64,000 bases of DNA from Bacteroidota bacterium (lineage in GTDB: Bacteria > Bacteroidota > Bacteroidia > Bacteroidales > Lentimicrobiaceae): the NCBI GenBank assembly GCA_009773515.1, contig WSXX01000018.1:59252-123251 (forward strand), written 5' to 3'. Below the pieces are notes generated by a model, which saw nothing but the letters and a program-made list of their open reading frames with translations, searched no databases and was not told the DNA's origin. Of the stretch, positions 27,289 through 36,423 are shown one piece after another; position 1 is the stretch's first letter, and each line of letters starts with the position of its first letter. The position numbers and the translations under genes are program-made.

Positions 27289-28533
27289 CTAGTTTTTGTA
27301 GTTTGCTGCCTGAAAAGGCATTTTTGTCACCAGAGCAGGAGCACGTTTCAGAATCTCAATACACAGCCTGGCATTGTGATACGGACATTTCCATTCGCCT
27401 GCAAGATCCTGAGAAAGATCGGGTTGATATGAATCATTAACCTTCCACCACCATTCTCCCGAAGGGTGGCGCAGATGTGATTTAATGAATTGCCAGTTTT
27501 TAAGCGCTGCATTAAGAAAACTGTCTTCGCGGCTGATTTCCCAGGCATCAATAAAACCGATAATTGCCTCAGCCTGAGGCCACCAGTGTCGATCATAATC
27601 TGTTACATGCCCGTTGAGTCCTTCATTCAGCAGCGATCCGTCAGCTGCAACTCCTTCAGCCAGCGTAACTCTTGCCATATAGAGCGCTTTCAGGTCACTG
27701 GCATTGAGGAGCATCTGATTATCAATAACCGAGGCAGCCCTTCTGATTAACCAGGCTCCTTCAATGTCATGACCATAGGAATAATGTTCTGAAGCTGGTT
27801 TCCAGTCCATTTCAAAGAAAAGATTGAAATGACCGGTGCGCGGATTGAGTATTTTTTCGTGATGAATTTTCACCAGATTCTGCAACTGAGCCTTCAGCTC
27901 TTTGTCTTTCCAGATTCCGTAAAGATTTGTATATGCCTCAAGCACATGCAGATGGGTATTCATGCTTTTAGGCAGATTGGCATCTTTCGGACTTAACCGC
28001 AGATCTTCCAACCCTCTCCATTCCTGCGAAAGAGCTTCAATGTAGCCATTGTGAAGACTGTCGAAAGCATATTTCTCAATCAGGTTGTAAAGATCAATCG
28101 CATAAATGATTGCTTCGGTATCTTCGCTTGCCTTGTAGTATTCTGATAAGGCATAGATTGCAAATGCCTGTGCATAAATCTGTTTGCGACCGTTGAGCAC
28201 CCGCCCGTTTGCATCAATCGACCAGAATACACCTCCGTTTTGCCTGTCAAGAAAGTGATTTACAAAGTACTGACAGGATTTTTGTGCTTCTTTCAGATAC
28301 TCATCGCGGCCGGTAGCGTTATATGCTGCAGAGAATGTCCAGAGGATTCTGGCATTCAGAACTGCGCCGCGCGCAGCATCAGAAACTACGGTACCATTGG
28401 AAAGAATCTTGCCATGATATCCGCCAGTTTGCGGATCGGAGACCCGGTTCATCCAGAATGGGAGGATATTTTCGTGCAGTTCTGCTTCCAGTTCGGCATA
28501 TATATGCAACAATTGCTTGCTGTTAGGATCCAT
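27289..28533 (-). CDS. Cellobiose/mannobiose 2-epimerase (AGE family)
   Basis: A 414-residue cytosolic (alpha/alpha)6-barrel epimerase. It is expected to convert beta-1,4-mannobiose to 4-O-beta-mannosyl-glucose by epimerising C2 of the reducing sugar. Family motifs are visible: SMNTHLHVLEAYT, YSYGHDIEGAWLI, DRHWWPQAEAIIGF and GEWKCPYHNAR, which supply the catalytic His pair and the aromatic floor. The start ATG 28533 (MDPNSKQLLHIY) gives a normal length and a 10-base gap to the symporter gene; an in-frame start at 28575 would overlap that gene by 32 bases. Position between the symporter and the mannanase, with GH130 in the same operon, argues strongly for a cellobiose 2-epimerase rather than an N-acylglucosamine 2-epimerase. 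Confidence 0.92.
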   Translation of the reverse strand: MDPNSKQLLHIYAELEAELHENILPFWMNRVSDPQTGGYHGKILSNGTVVSDAARGAVLNARILWTFSAAYNATGRDEYLKEAQKSCQYFVNHFLDRQNGGVFWSIDANGRVLNGRKQIYAQAFAIYALSEYYKASEDTEAIIYAIDLYNLIEKYAFDSLHNGYIEALSQEWRGLEDLRLSPKDANLPKSMNTHLHVLEAYTNLYGIWKDKELKAQLQNLVKIHHEKILNPRTGHFNLFFEMDWKPASEHYSYGHDIEGAWLIRRAASVIDNQMLLNASDLKALYMARVTLAEGVAADGSLLNEGLNGHVTDYDRHWWPQAEAIIGFIDAWEISREDSFLNAALKNWQFIKSHLRHPSGEWWWKVNDSYQPDLSQDLAGEWKCPYHNARLCIEILKRAPALVTKMPFQAANYKN

Positions 28534-28543
28534 TTTAAAAATT

Positions 28544-29950
28544 TTATGAGTTATTGCCGGGCTGTGATGCTGCACGTTTTTCGCTCAGTTCAAGACTGAT
28601 CTGCCCCATCCTGCGTTCACTAAGCGGGTACATTGAGATAAATATGACTGACAAAACCGTTCCAATAGCCGGAAAAACGCTCAGCATCAGCTTTATGCCT
28701 GTTTGCACATCCTGGGTTTGAACCACATTGGCCTGGAATCCGTAATATCCAAGCAGCCAGCCGGTTAATGCTCCGCCAAGCGTCCAGCCGAATTTCTGCG
28801 ACATGGATGAAGACGAAAAAATAAGTCCGGTAGCGCGACGGCCGGTTTTCCATTCAGAATAATCGGCAATATCGGCATACATGCTCCAGAGCAGCGGAAA
28901 AATGCTGCCGGCACACATGCTGATGAGGCATTGAAGTATGAAAATAAGGGCAATGCTTTCGCTGTGCAGAAAGTAAAACATAATGCTGAAAATGGTAGCC
29001 AGCAGCATTGCTCCAAGGTAAACTGCTTTTTTGCCATAGCGGTTAGACAAAGGAGTAACTGCAATAATACCGACAATATTAAACGCCTGACCCAGCACCA
29101 GATAAGAGGTAGTAAGTGTAACCGCAGAGCCAATCAGAGGCAATTCAAATAAACCGGAATCCTGCACATAATATTTAAAGTAGTAAACAGCGGCTCCGTC
29201 GCGTATTGAATTGAAAATGAGGGCGGCAATTCCAGCGCCCAGCAATATCCACCAGGGTTTGTTGCGGTACAGATCAGCAAGGTCATCTTTGAGTGAGTCA
29301 TTTTTCTCACTCAGTGGTTTAACCCTTTCTTTGGTGAGATAAAAACATCCGAGAAAGAATATAACACAGAGCGCAGCAATCACCATTACTCCTAGTGTCC
29401 AGCCGGTTTGCGGAGATCCTGAAGCTTCGGTAAAAAAGCTTACCAGTGGTTCAATCAGCAAAAGCGAAATAAAACTGCCGATAAAAGCAAACACCATCCT
29501 GAACGACGACAGAATGTTTCTCTCCTTCACATCTGCCGACATTACACCCAGCAACGAAGCATAAGGCACATTGATGAGTGAATAAATCATCATCATGAGC
29601 GAATAAGTGAGATATGCATAGATGAGTTTGCCTGTTGTGCCGAACGAAGGCGTAATGAACATTAAAGTCCCCATAATACCGAATGGCAGCGCAAACCAAA
29701 GCAGGTAAGGCCTGAATTTACCCCAGCGGCTGCGGGTGCGGTCGCCCATTACACCCACCACAGGATCGAAAAGTGTATCCCAGACCCGGGTGATGAGAAA
29801 CATGGTTCCTACCGCTGCGGCAGGTAAGCCAAAGATGTCGGTGTAAAAGAAAAGCAGGTACATGCCGAAAATCTTCCAGAACATCGATGAAGCAAGGTCA
29901 CCGAATCCGTAACCGATTTTTTCTTTTAACTGAAGTCGCTGAGTTGTCAT
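28544..29950 (-). CDS. GPH-family sugar/cation symporter
   Basis: A 468-residue inner-membrane protein of the glycoside-pentoside-hexuronide (MelB-like) branch of the major facilitator superfamily, with about 12 hydrophobic segments. Typical features are KIGYGFGDLASSMFW at the N-terminus, RVWDTLFDPVVGVMGDRT in the first loop (the cation-site Asp region), and the central loop before the second six segments. It most likely carries mannobiose from periplasm to cytoplasm with a cation, supplying the epimerase and phosphorylase encoded on either side of it. The substrate is inferred from the operon; the family is clear. Confidence 0.92.
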   Translation of the reverse strand: MTTQRLQLKEKIGYGFGDLASSMFWKIFGMYLLFFYTDIFGLPAAAVGTMFLITRVWDTLFDPVVGVMGDRTRSRWGKFRPYLLWFALPFGIMGTLMFITPSFGTTGKLIYAYLTYSLMMMIYSLINVPYASLLGVMSADVKERNILSSFRMVFAFIGSFISLLLIEPLVSFFTEASGSPQTGWTLGVMVIAALCVIFFLGCFYLTKERVKPLSEKNDSLKDDLADLYRNKPWWILLGAGIAALIFNSIRDGAAVYYFKYYVQDSGLFELPLIGSAVTLTTSYLVLGQAFNIVGIIAVTPLSNRYGKKAVYLGAMLLATIFSIMFYFLHSESIALIFILQCLISMCAGSIFPLLWSMYADIADYSEWKTGRRATGLIFSSSSMSQKFGWTLGGALTGWLLGYYGFQANVVQTQDVQTGIKLMLSVFPAIGTVLSVIFISMYPLSERRMGQISLELSEKRAASQPGNNS

Positions 29951-30015
29951 AAATGTATTCTTTGGATTACCTGAAACTACTGGCCATCGCTGCGCCGGGT
30001 TTGTGTATTTTACGT

Positions 30016-31194
30016 TTAAACTTCAAGGGCTTTGTTTCTGTCAATGAGATTGCAGATAGCTTTTACCGAAGCACCTGAGTTCATTCCATCGGCAGGTGTG
30101 TTCATGCAATAATCAACCAGTTTTTCGATGGAAGAAACGGCTACATGCAAGCGGGTATCAGATGAAGCGTAATATATATAAACACTGCCATCTGGATTGT
30201 CAATCCACCCGTTCGAGAAGAGCACATTCGAAACATCTCCTACCCTTTCGCCAGCTTCGGGAGCCATAAAGAAACCTGCCGGAGTGGCTATCAGCTTTGT
30301 CGGGTCTTCAAGCGAAGTCATATAAAGGTACAGCACATAACGAAGTCCTGCAGCACAGTTTCTTACGCCATGAGCCAGATGCAGCCAACCGGCACTGGTT
30401 TTTATCGGATGCGGGCCTTCTCCGTTTTTCAACTCTTTTATGGTGTGATAATAGCGGTGATCTATAATGGTTTCGTGCTCAACCACAGCATTTTCCATAC
30501 TATCAACCAATGCCCAGCCAATGCCTCCACCTTTACCGGTATCAATAAAACCATCCTGAGGACGTGTGTAAAGTGCATATTTTCCATCAACAAATTCGGG
30601 ATGTAAAACCACATTCCGTTGCTGGCTTTTCGATTTGAGATCGGGAAGTCGCTCCCACGAAATAAGATCGCGGGTACGAACAATACCGGCAGTTGCAATG
30701 GCAGAGCTCAGATCACCTTCAGGTGCAGCAGGATCTTTGCGCTCCGAGCAGTAAATGCCGTAAATCCAGCCATCTTCATGTTGGGTGAGCCTCATGTCAT
30801 ACACATTTGTTTCCGGATCTTCTGTTTGCGGAAGTCTGACCGGATAATCCCAAAAACGGAAGTTATCCAGGCCGTTTTCACTTTCAGCTATAGCAAAAAA
30901 TGATTTCCGGTCGCTGCCTTCAACCCGGGCAACCAGCAGGTATTTATTGTTAAAAAAAATGGCTCCGGCATTAAAAACTGCATTAAAACCAATGCGTTCG
31001 AGCAAGTATGGGTTGGAGGCTGAATTTAAATCATACCTCCAGCTCAAAGGAATATGAGCCGATGTAAGAACCGGATTTTTGTACCTCAGGTAAATACCAT
31101 TGGTTTCTGAATGGGCTTCGTTTTTCAGCGAAATGAGTTTTTCGTAAGTGGTTTTAAGTCCCTGCAACCTGTTCGAAAATTCTTGAGCTGTCAT
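30016..31194 (-). CDS. GH130 4-O-beta-D-mannosyl-D-glucose phosphorylase
   Basis: A 392-residue cytosolic phosphorylase that splits mannosyl-glucose with phosphate into alpha-mannose 1-phosphate and glucose. The sequence follows the characterised Bacteroides fragilis enzyme closely as I remember it: [46 protein letters not shown] (D133 is the proposed catalytic acid), [64 protein letters not shown] chose ATG 31194 ([10 protein letters not shown]), which gives the family length; the frame is open for 38 more codons upstream, but those residues do not resemble the family. It is the first gene of the mannobiose operon and lies divergently from the sigma54-type regulator. Confidence 0.95.
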   Translation of the reverse strand: MTAQEFSNRLQGLKTTYEKLISLKNEAHSETNGIYLRYKNPVLTSAHIPLSWRYDLNSASNPYLLERIGFNAVFNAGAIFFNNKYLLVARVEGSDRKSFFAIAESENGLDNFRFWDYPVRLPQTEDPETNVYDMRLTQHEDGWIYGIYCSERKDPAAPEGDLSSAIATAGIVRTRDLISWERLPDLKSKSQQRNVVLHPEFVDGKYALYTRPQDGFIDTGKGGGIGWALVDSMENAVVEHETIIDHRYYHTIKELKNGEGPHPIKTSAGWLHLAHGVRNCAAGLRYVLYLYMTSLEDPTKLIATPAGFFMAPEAGERVGDVSNVLFSNGWIDNPDGSVYIYYASSDTRLHVAVSSIEKLVDYCMNTPADGMNSGASVKAICNLIDRNKALEV

Positions 31195-31567
31195 CTTGTG
31201 GTTTTTATTTGCAATGATATTGATGGCTGATTCCGTATTTTCAGCCACACATTTTACCATACAAAGATCGTATTCAACGTACCAAAAACCCCTTGTCATT
31301 CTTTCCAAAAAAGGTTGTCTGTTGTAACAAAAGCAGGATTCTTACCATGGTATAAATAACACTCAACACATTTAATCATTGTTTTTCAAGTACTTAGACA
31401 TCATTAGAAGATTCCTGGAAAATACCACAAAGGCAAAGCAATATTTGGTTTATGAGATGTCGCCATATCTTAATATTGCTTATGTTTGCATATAAATAAT
31501 TCACCAACCCAACTTTTTACTATCTTAGCTGTTTAATCTTCAACTATCCAATTTCCCGCATAAATCA
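31195..31567. promoter_or_regulatory. Divergent regulatory region of the GH130 operon and the response regulator
   Basis: 373 bases between divergent genes, so both promoters are here. On the plus strand TATGTTTG (31481-31488) fits the -7 consensus and lies 80 bases before the regulator start. A 10-bp palindrome, TACCATGGTA (31343-31352), could be an operator. I saw no convincing sigma54 -24/-12 site (GG, 10 bases, GC) on either strand, although the regulator would predict one. Confidence 0.45.
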
Positions 31568-32932
31568 ATGTACAAAGTCCTTATTGTTGACGATGATCCT
31601 ACTTTCAGCCTGATGCTCAAATCATTTCTGAGTAACAAAGGCTTTGAAGTGAAAGAGGTTTTTAGTGCAGGCAGTGCTGCAAAAGTGGCGGGAGAACAAA
31701 CTTTTGACATAATTCTCACCGACCTCAGGCTACCTGATTTCGATGGGATTGAACTTATCGACAAGCTAAAAAAGATCAATCCTGATGTGCCTGCCATTCT
31801 TATGACCCGTTACGGCGACATAAGATCGGCTGTTACCGCCATTAAATCAGGGGCTTTTGATTACATCACCAAACCGGTAAATCCGGATGAACTGCTCCTG
31901 GTTATCAACAAAGCGATTGAGAAAACACAAGCCAAAAAGCGCAAGTCAGGCACCGCAATTGCTGAAAAACTTTCTGAAACTTCTGCCTATCTCAAAGGAA
32001 GCAGTCAACCTTCAATTCTTGTTGAGCAATACATTTCGCTGATTGCGCCTACGGATATGTCGGTGATAATTCAGGGTGAAAGCGGAACCGGCAAAGAGTA
32101 CGTTGCCCGGATGATTCACTTTAAAAGCCCAAGGAAAAATAAACCTTTTGTTGCGGTTGATTGTGGTGCTTTGTCAAACGAACTGTTCGGAAGCGAATTG
32201 TTTGGTCACACCAAAGGCTCATTTACAGATGCCCACGTTGATAAAGAAGGACAGTTTCAGCTGGCCAATGGCGGTACACTCTTTTTGGATGAAATCGGGA
32301 ATCTCTCTTACGAAAATCAACTCAAACTGCTCAGGGCTACGCAGGAGCGTAAAGTAAGAAAGATAGGTGGGACAAAGGATGTGGATATCGATGTAAGGAT
32401 TATTGTAGCTACCAACGAAGATCTAACGGCAAGTGTACATCGGGGCAATTTCAGGGAAGACCTGTTTCACCGGTTGAATGAGTTCAAAATTAATGTTCCA
32501 TCGCTCAGGCAAAGAGGTGAAGACATTTTGCAGTTCGCAAATTACTTTCTTGAAATGGCCAACCTTGAACTGCAGAAAAACATCAGTGGTTTTGACAATG
32601 AGGTTATTGAGAAATTTCTGTATTACCCTTGGCCCGGCAATATCAGAGAGTTGAAAAATGTTGTCAAACGCGGGGTATTGCTGGCAACTTCAGGTGTTCT
32701 GACCAAAGCAGAGCTGCCCTCAGAAATGGTTTCACCACCGGGACCGTTGAATCCGGCAATAAAAACTGCGCCCACTACCGATCTCAAATCAATTGCCGAA
32801 AATCAGGAAAAAACAACCATTGCCAATGTTTTAAAACAGGTACATTACAATAAAACCAAAGCTGCCCAGCTTTTAAATATCGACCGCAAAACCCTTTACA
32901 ACAAGATGAAGTTGTATGGGATTGAGGGGTGA
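31568..32932 (+). CDS. Sigma54-type response regulator (NtrC family)
   Basis: A 454-residue transcription activator. Residues 1-115 are a receiver (DDD at 8-10, phospho-acceptor D52, T/K region ITKPVNP). About 140-375 is the AAA+ domain with Walker A GESGTGKE (170-177) and Walker B LFLDEIG (D241, E242), plus the arginine-finger region. The C-terminus (about 410-454) is a Fis-type helix-turn-helix, KTKAAQLLNIDRKTLYNKMK. The sigma54-contact loop, normally GAFTGA, reads GSFTDA (217-222). No partner histidine kinase lies next to it, so it is an orphan here. It is divergent from the GH130 operon and may regulate it; that target is inferred. The downstream hairpin at 33010-33024 probably ends its transcript. 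Confidence 0.92.
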   Translation: MYKVLIVDDDPTFSLMLKSFLSNKGFEVKEVFSAGSAAKVAGEQTFDIILTDLRLPDFDGIELIDKLKKINPDVPAILMTRYGDIRSAVTAIKSGAFDYITKPVNPDELLLVINKAIEKTQAKKRKSGTAIAEKLSETSAYLKGSSQPSILVEQYISLIAPTDMSVIIQGESGTGKEYVARMIHFKSPRKNKPFVAVDCGALSNELFGSELFGHTKGSFTDAHVDKEGQFQLANGGTLFLDEIGNLSYENQLKLLRATQERKVRKIGGTKDVDIDVRIIVATNEDLTASVHRGNFREDLFHRLNEFKINVPSLRQRGEDILQFANYFLEMANLELQKNISGFDNEVIEKFLYYPWPGNIRELKNVVKRGVLLATSGVLTKAELPSEMVSPPGPLNPAIKTAPTTDLKSIAENQEKTTIANVLKQVHYNKTKAAQLLNIDRKTLYNKMKLYGIEG

Positions 32933-32963
32933 GGCTGAGGGAGAGGTTGAGGCTGAGGGAGAG
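32931..32963 (+). repeat. Tandem 15-bp direct repeat overlapping the regulator stop
   Basis: GAGGCTGAGGGAGAG occurs at 32931-32945 and again at 32949-32963, separated by GTT. The first copy includes the end of the stop codon. It is purine-rich like the array at 57128-57440 but not the same sequence. Confidence 0.7.
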
Positions 32964-33009
32964 GGAAACCAGGTAAATATTTGAGAGTGAATGTCCCGGC
33001 TGAGCTTAA

Positions 33010-33034
33010 TTTAGCTTCGCTAAAGCGTTTTTTT
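33010..33034 (+). terminator. Weak terminator after the response regulator
   Basis: TTTAGC / GCTAAA, 6-bp stem with a 3-base loop, followed after GCG by a run of seven T. It is 78 bases after the regulator stop. Confidence 0.5.
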
Positions 33035-33145
33035 CCTTCCGGAATAACCTTCCAGATTTTCTTTCAACCTCTGTTAAGCGGAACGTCGCCCGGCTATGAG
33101 GAATTTGGCTTTTCTTCATTTCGCTACGCTATTATAAAACAAGAA

Positions 33146-33178
33146 GACCTGACAAGTTGAAAGAAAACCAGTCAGGTC
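33146..33178 (-). terminator. Hairpin after the galactan operon
   Basis: GACCTGAC / GTCAGGTC, perfect 8-bp stem with a 17-base loop, 48 bases beyond the symporter stop on the minus strand. It lies between converging genes and may act for both; there is no clear T-run on either side. Confidence 0.5.
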
Positions 33179-33225
33179 ACTTAATACTCGCTTAGTTCGT
33201 CTCTATCTCTAATTTTCCCCAATTT

Positions 33226-34866
33226 TTACCAGAACACAGAATAAATCACAACCAAAAGAATCATCACAGCGTAGGCTGCAATATTAAAATTGAAATCGGT
33301 TTTGAAGGTCTCTTTTGGAAGCGGAATGGCCTTGGGATCCTCATCAGAATCTGCTGTCAGAAGGCTCACCATCAGAATAACGACTATGGTTAACAAGCTT
33401 GTATATAGCATCTGATCCAGAAAAGGCATTTCGATCGGTAGTAATTTAAGCAGCAAGGCAATTGGAATCGAGCTCAAAACGCCAACAATTGCACCTTTGG
33501 CATTTGTTTTCTTCCAAAAAAGGCCCATCAAAAAGACAGCAAGAATACCCGGACTTACAACGCCGGTGTACTCCTGAATGTATTGAAACATCTGAGGCAT
33601 GGAATCAAGTGCCGGCGCTATTATTACTGCCAAGGCCAATGAAACCAGAACTGAAATTCTTCCAACGCGCACCAGATCAGATCCGTCAGTCTTTTTGGAG
33701 AAATAGGGTTTGTATAAATCCATCGTGAAAATAGTGGCAGTAGAATTGAGCATCGAAGCCAGTGAAGATAGAATTGCAGCAGTAAGTGCCGCCACAACAA
33801 GGCCTTTAATTCCTGTTGGAATAAATGTTTTAACGAGCCAGGGATAAGCAAGATCATAATTAATACTGCCATCTGCACGTTCAAAAACAGACTTCACACC
33901 ATCCATGGCAGCAGTGCCATCGCCTTGCATATAAAGGACATAGGCTATGATTCCGGGTACAACAACAAAAATTGGAAGTAACAGCTTGAGAAAAGCAGCA
34001 AAAGCAAGTCCTTTTTGAGCCTCACGCAATGATTTAGCAGCTAAAGCCCGTTGAATAATATATTGATTGAAACCAAAATAATAAAGATTCGCCACCCAAA
34101 GCCCCCCTATTATTACACCAATGCCGGGCAGATTTGTAAACTGTGGATGGTCGCGATGCAGGATCATATGAAACTTGTCTCCCGCCTGCTGATAGATATG
34201 ATCGATGCCTGCAAAGATGCCGCCATCGGGTGTAACATGATCAAGAGCGATTATGGTTGTTATAAATCCACCAACCACAAGCAAAACAACCTGAATAACA
34301 TCGGTCCAGGCTACGGCCGAAAGTCCACCCCAGATAGAGTAGGCCGCTGCAAAAAAGGCCAAGCCCAGAATCAGCGGAAAAATCATTGTTCCATCGCCAT
34401 TTCCAAGTATCGTATCCAGGGCTTTTGCTCCTAAAAACAATACTGAAGTCAGATTGACAAAAATGAAAAGTCCAACCCAAAAGATGGCAAGTATTGTTTT
34501 CAGGCTGGTGTTGAACCGTTTTTCGATAAACTCAGGAATTGTAAATAGCCCCTGACGAATAAAAACAGGCAGAAAGAATTTGGCCACTATGATTAATGTC
34601 AGCGCTCCCATCCATTCATAGGATGCAATGGCGAGACCAATCGCAAATCCTGAGCCCGACATGCCAATAAATTGTTCCGCAGAAATATTGGCTGCAATCA
34701 GCGATGCACCTATCGCCCAAAAAGGCAAACTCTTTCCGGCAAGAAAATAATCTTCGGCACTTTTCTTTTCGCCATTTTTACTGCGCGATACCCAAAGCCC
34801 AACACCGAGTATGAGCAAACCATACACAGCAAAAATGATATAATCAAGTGTTTGAAACGCTTCCAT
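33226..34866 (-). CDS. Sodium:solute symporter (SSS family), probably galactose
   Basis: A 546-residue inner-membrane protein with about 14 hydrophobic segments, related to the SGLT/vSGLT branch. Visible features are YFLAGKSLPFWAIGASLIAANIS near residues 40-60 (split by the first helix of the transport core), EQFIGMSGSGFAIGLA, YSIWGGLSAVAWTDVIQ (the sodium-site helix), NQYIIQRALAAKS, and the late SSLASMLNSTATIFTMDLY. It is the last gene of the minus-strand galactan operon, 112 bases after galactokinase. That position suggests galactose uptake from the periplasm after beta-galactosidase action. Glucose or another hexose cannot be ruled out from sequence alone. Confidence 0.92.
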   Translation of the reverse strand: MEAFQTLDYIIFAVYGLLILGVGLWVSRSKNGEKKSAEDYFLAGKSLPFWAIGASLIAANISAEQFIGMSGSGFAIGLAIASYEWMGALTLIIVAKFFLPVFIRQGLFTIPEFIEKRFNTSLKTILAIFWVGLFIFVNLTSVLFLGAKALDTILGNGDGTMIFPLILGLAFFAAAYSIWGGLSAVAWTDVIQVVLLVVGGFITTIIALDHVTPDGGIFAGIDHIYQQAGDKFHMILHRDHPQFTNLPGIGVIIGGLWVANLYYFGFNQYIIQRALAAKSLREAQKGLAFAAFLKLLLPIFVVVPGIIAYVLYMQGDGTAAMDGVKSVFERADGSINYDLAYPWLVKTFIPTGIKGLVVAALTAAILSSLASMLNSTATIFTMDLYKPYFSKKTDGSDLVRVGRISVLVSLALAVIIAPALDSMPQMFQYIQEYTGVVSPGILAVFLMGLFWKKTNAKGAIVGVLSSIPIALLLKLLPIEMPFLDQMLYTSLLTIVVILMVSLLTADSDEDPKAIPLPKETFKTDFNFNIAAYAVMILLVVIYSVFW

Positions 34867-34978
34867 TTGTTGTCTGTTTAATTTTCAAAGTTGAAAAATT
34901 TATCAAATAAATTTTGTTAATCACCTGAAATTGAAACCGTAATCTTGTCAAACTTTAAGAGAAGTACAGTTAATTTCC

Positions 34979-36262
34979 TTACAAATCAACCCTTACCGAT
35001 CCTTTATCTCTGATAAAAAGTTTTTTACAAGCGCCTTCACCAAACACATGTTCGAGCGTTGAAGTGTATGTCCCCAGCAAATAATCGGGTACAAATGCCT
35101 GAATGGTTCCGGCAAATCCACCACCATGCACACGCCACGCTCCATGACCTTTCAGCACCATTTCGCTTAAAGCCAATGCCAGTGAAACGCCCTGTTCTTT
35201 CACATTATTCGATGGATATATATTTTGATTATACATAAAAGAGCTGTAACCCGATTCAATGACCATTTTAAGAAAGGCCTGGAAATTATTGTTTTCGAGT
35301 GCTTCCACCTGTTCAACAACCCTTTGATTATCACCTTGAAAATGATAAGCACGAAGAATAGCCCTGTCGCCGGTTTTATCTCTCAGCGCTGGGATGGCTT
35401 CAACGATCTGTGCCAATGAAACTTCGCGCAACACTTTGGCTCCGAGAGCATCAGCAACCGACTTCATTTCTGCAGGCAAGGATGCGTATTCATCATTTAA
35501 ATCTGCATGATTGCCGCCAGTATCCGTTATTACCAATGCAAATCCTGTTGAGGTAAAGTCAAAGTCAACTTTTTTAACCAAAGGCATCGAAGGATCTTCA
35601 AAATCAATTGTAATAAATCCACCTACGGCGCAGGCAGTCTGATCCATCAGTCCGCAAGGTTTGCCAAAATATTTATTTTCTGCAAACTGCCCAATAGCAG
35701 CATTGGTAATCGGATCGAGCCTGTTTTCGTTGAAGAGACAACTCAGAATTGTACCAATCAGCACTTCAAAGGAAGCCGAAGAACTCAGTCCCGAACCCTT
35801 TGGAACCTCCCCATCAATAACTGCATTGAAACCTCCGATGTTGTATCCTAGTTCCTGCATCCGGGCACATATGCCTCTGACGATGGCTGCAGAGCTAAAG
35901 TATTCATTTGCGTTGGGTTTTAAATCAGAAAGTCCGACAGCAAATTGTGGATACCCAATGGATAGGATGTTAATGGTATCTGAATTGTTTCTTGCAGCAA
36001 CAGCAATGTTGTCCAGGTTTACAGCACCGGCCAGCACTCTGCCGTGGTTATGGTCGGTATGGTTTCCACCAATTTCAGTGCGACCCGGTGAACTGAAAAG
36101 CTCAATCTCTTCATTTTGAAAAGTTGAACGAAAGGTCTTCAGAATTCCGGTATAGCGAACAGCTTGCTTTTGGCGGTTGGTCAAATCGTTGCCATACAGG
36201 CTCTTAAATGAGCTGTTGTTGCCACCGTTAATCTTTTCAACTAAAGTTTCAATTTTCTTCAT
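34979..36262 (-). CDS. galK: Galactokinase
   Basis: A 427-residue GHMP kinase that phosphorylates galactose to galactose 1-phosphate, the entry step of the Leloir pathway. The galactokinase signature is at residues 60-72 (GRTEIGGNHTDHN), the GHMP ATP-binding motif at about 154-162 (PKGSGLSSS), and the C-terminal Gly-rich motif near HGGGFAGTIQAF. I chose ATG 36262 (MKKIETLVEK) because an upstream in-frame ATG at 36328 only adds an atypical extension. Its place between the sugar symporter and the galactan enzymes supports galactose as the substrate. No epimerase or uridyltransferase (galE/galT) gene is in the window, so the later Leloir steps are encoded elsewhere. Confidence 0.95.
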   Translation of the reverse strand: MKKIETLVEKINGGNNSSFKSLYGNDLTNRQKQAVRYTGILKTFRSTFQNEEIELFSSPGRTEIGGNHTDHNHGRVLAGAVNLDNIAVAARNNSDTINILSIGYPQFAVGLSDLKPNANEYFSSAAIVRGICARMQELGYNIGGFNAVIDGEVPKGSGLSSSASFEVLIGTILSCLFNENRLDPITNAAIGQFAENKYFGKPCGLMDQTACAVGGFITIDFEDPSMPLVKKVDFDFTSTGFALVITDTGGNHADLNDEYASLPAEMKSVADALGAKVLREVSLAQIVEAIPALRDKTGDRAILRAYHFQGDNQRVVEQVEALENNNFQAFLKMVIESGYSSFMYNQNIYPSNNVKEQGVSLALALSEMVLKGHGAWRVHGGGFAGTIQAFVPDYLLGTYTSTLEHVFGEGACKKLFIRDKGSVRVDL

Positions 36263-36423
36263 TGTTCTGGTTTTCAGATTGTCAATTAACACAATTTCTA
36301 TTTTGATTTGGACTTGCCGAAAGTTCATTTACAGGATTTCGCAATAAAATATTGGCTGCCGGTGGATGACCATTTTAAAGCCCTTTTACGCTCAATTGCG
36401 AAATTAAATGTACTCTTTAGTTT

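Noticed and set aside
31195..31308. Upstream extension of the GH130 gene to 31308
   Set aside because: The 38 added residues are absent from the known family N-terminus, and ATG 31194 gives the usual length.
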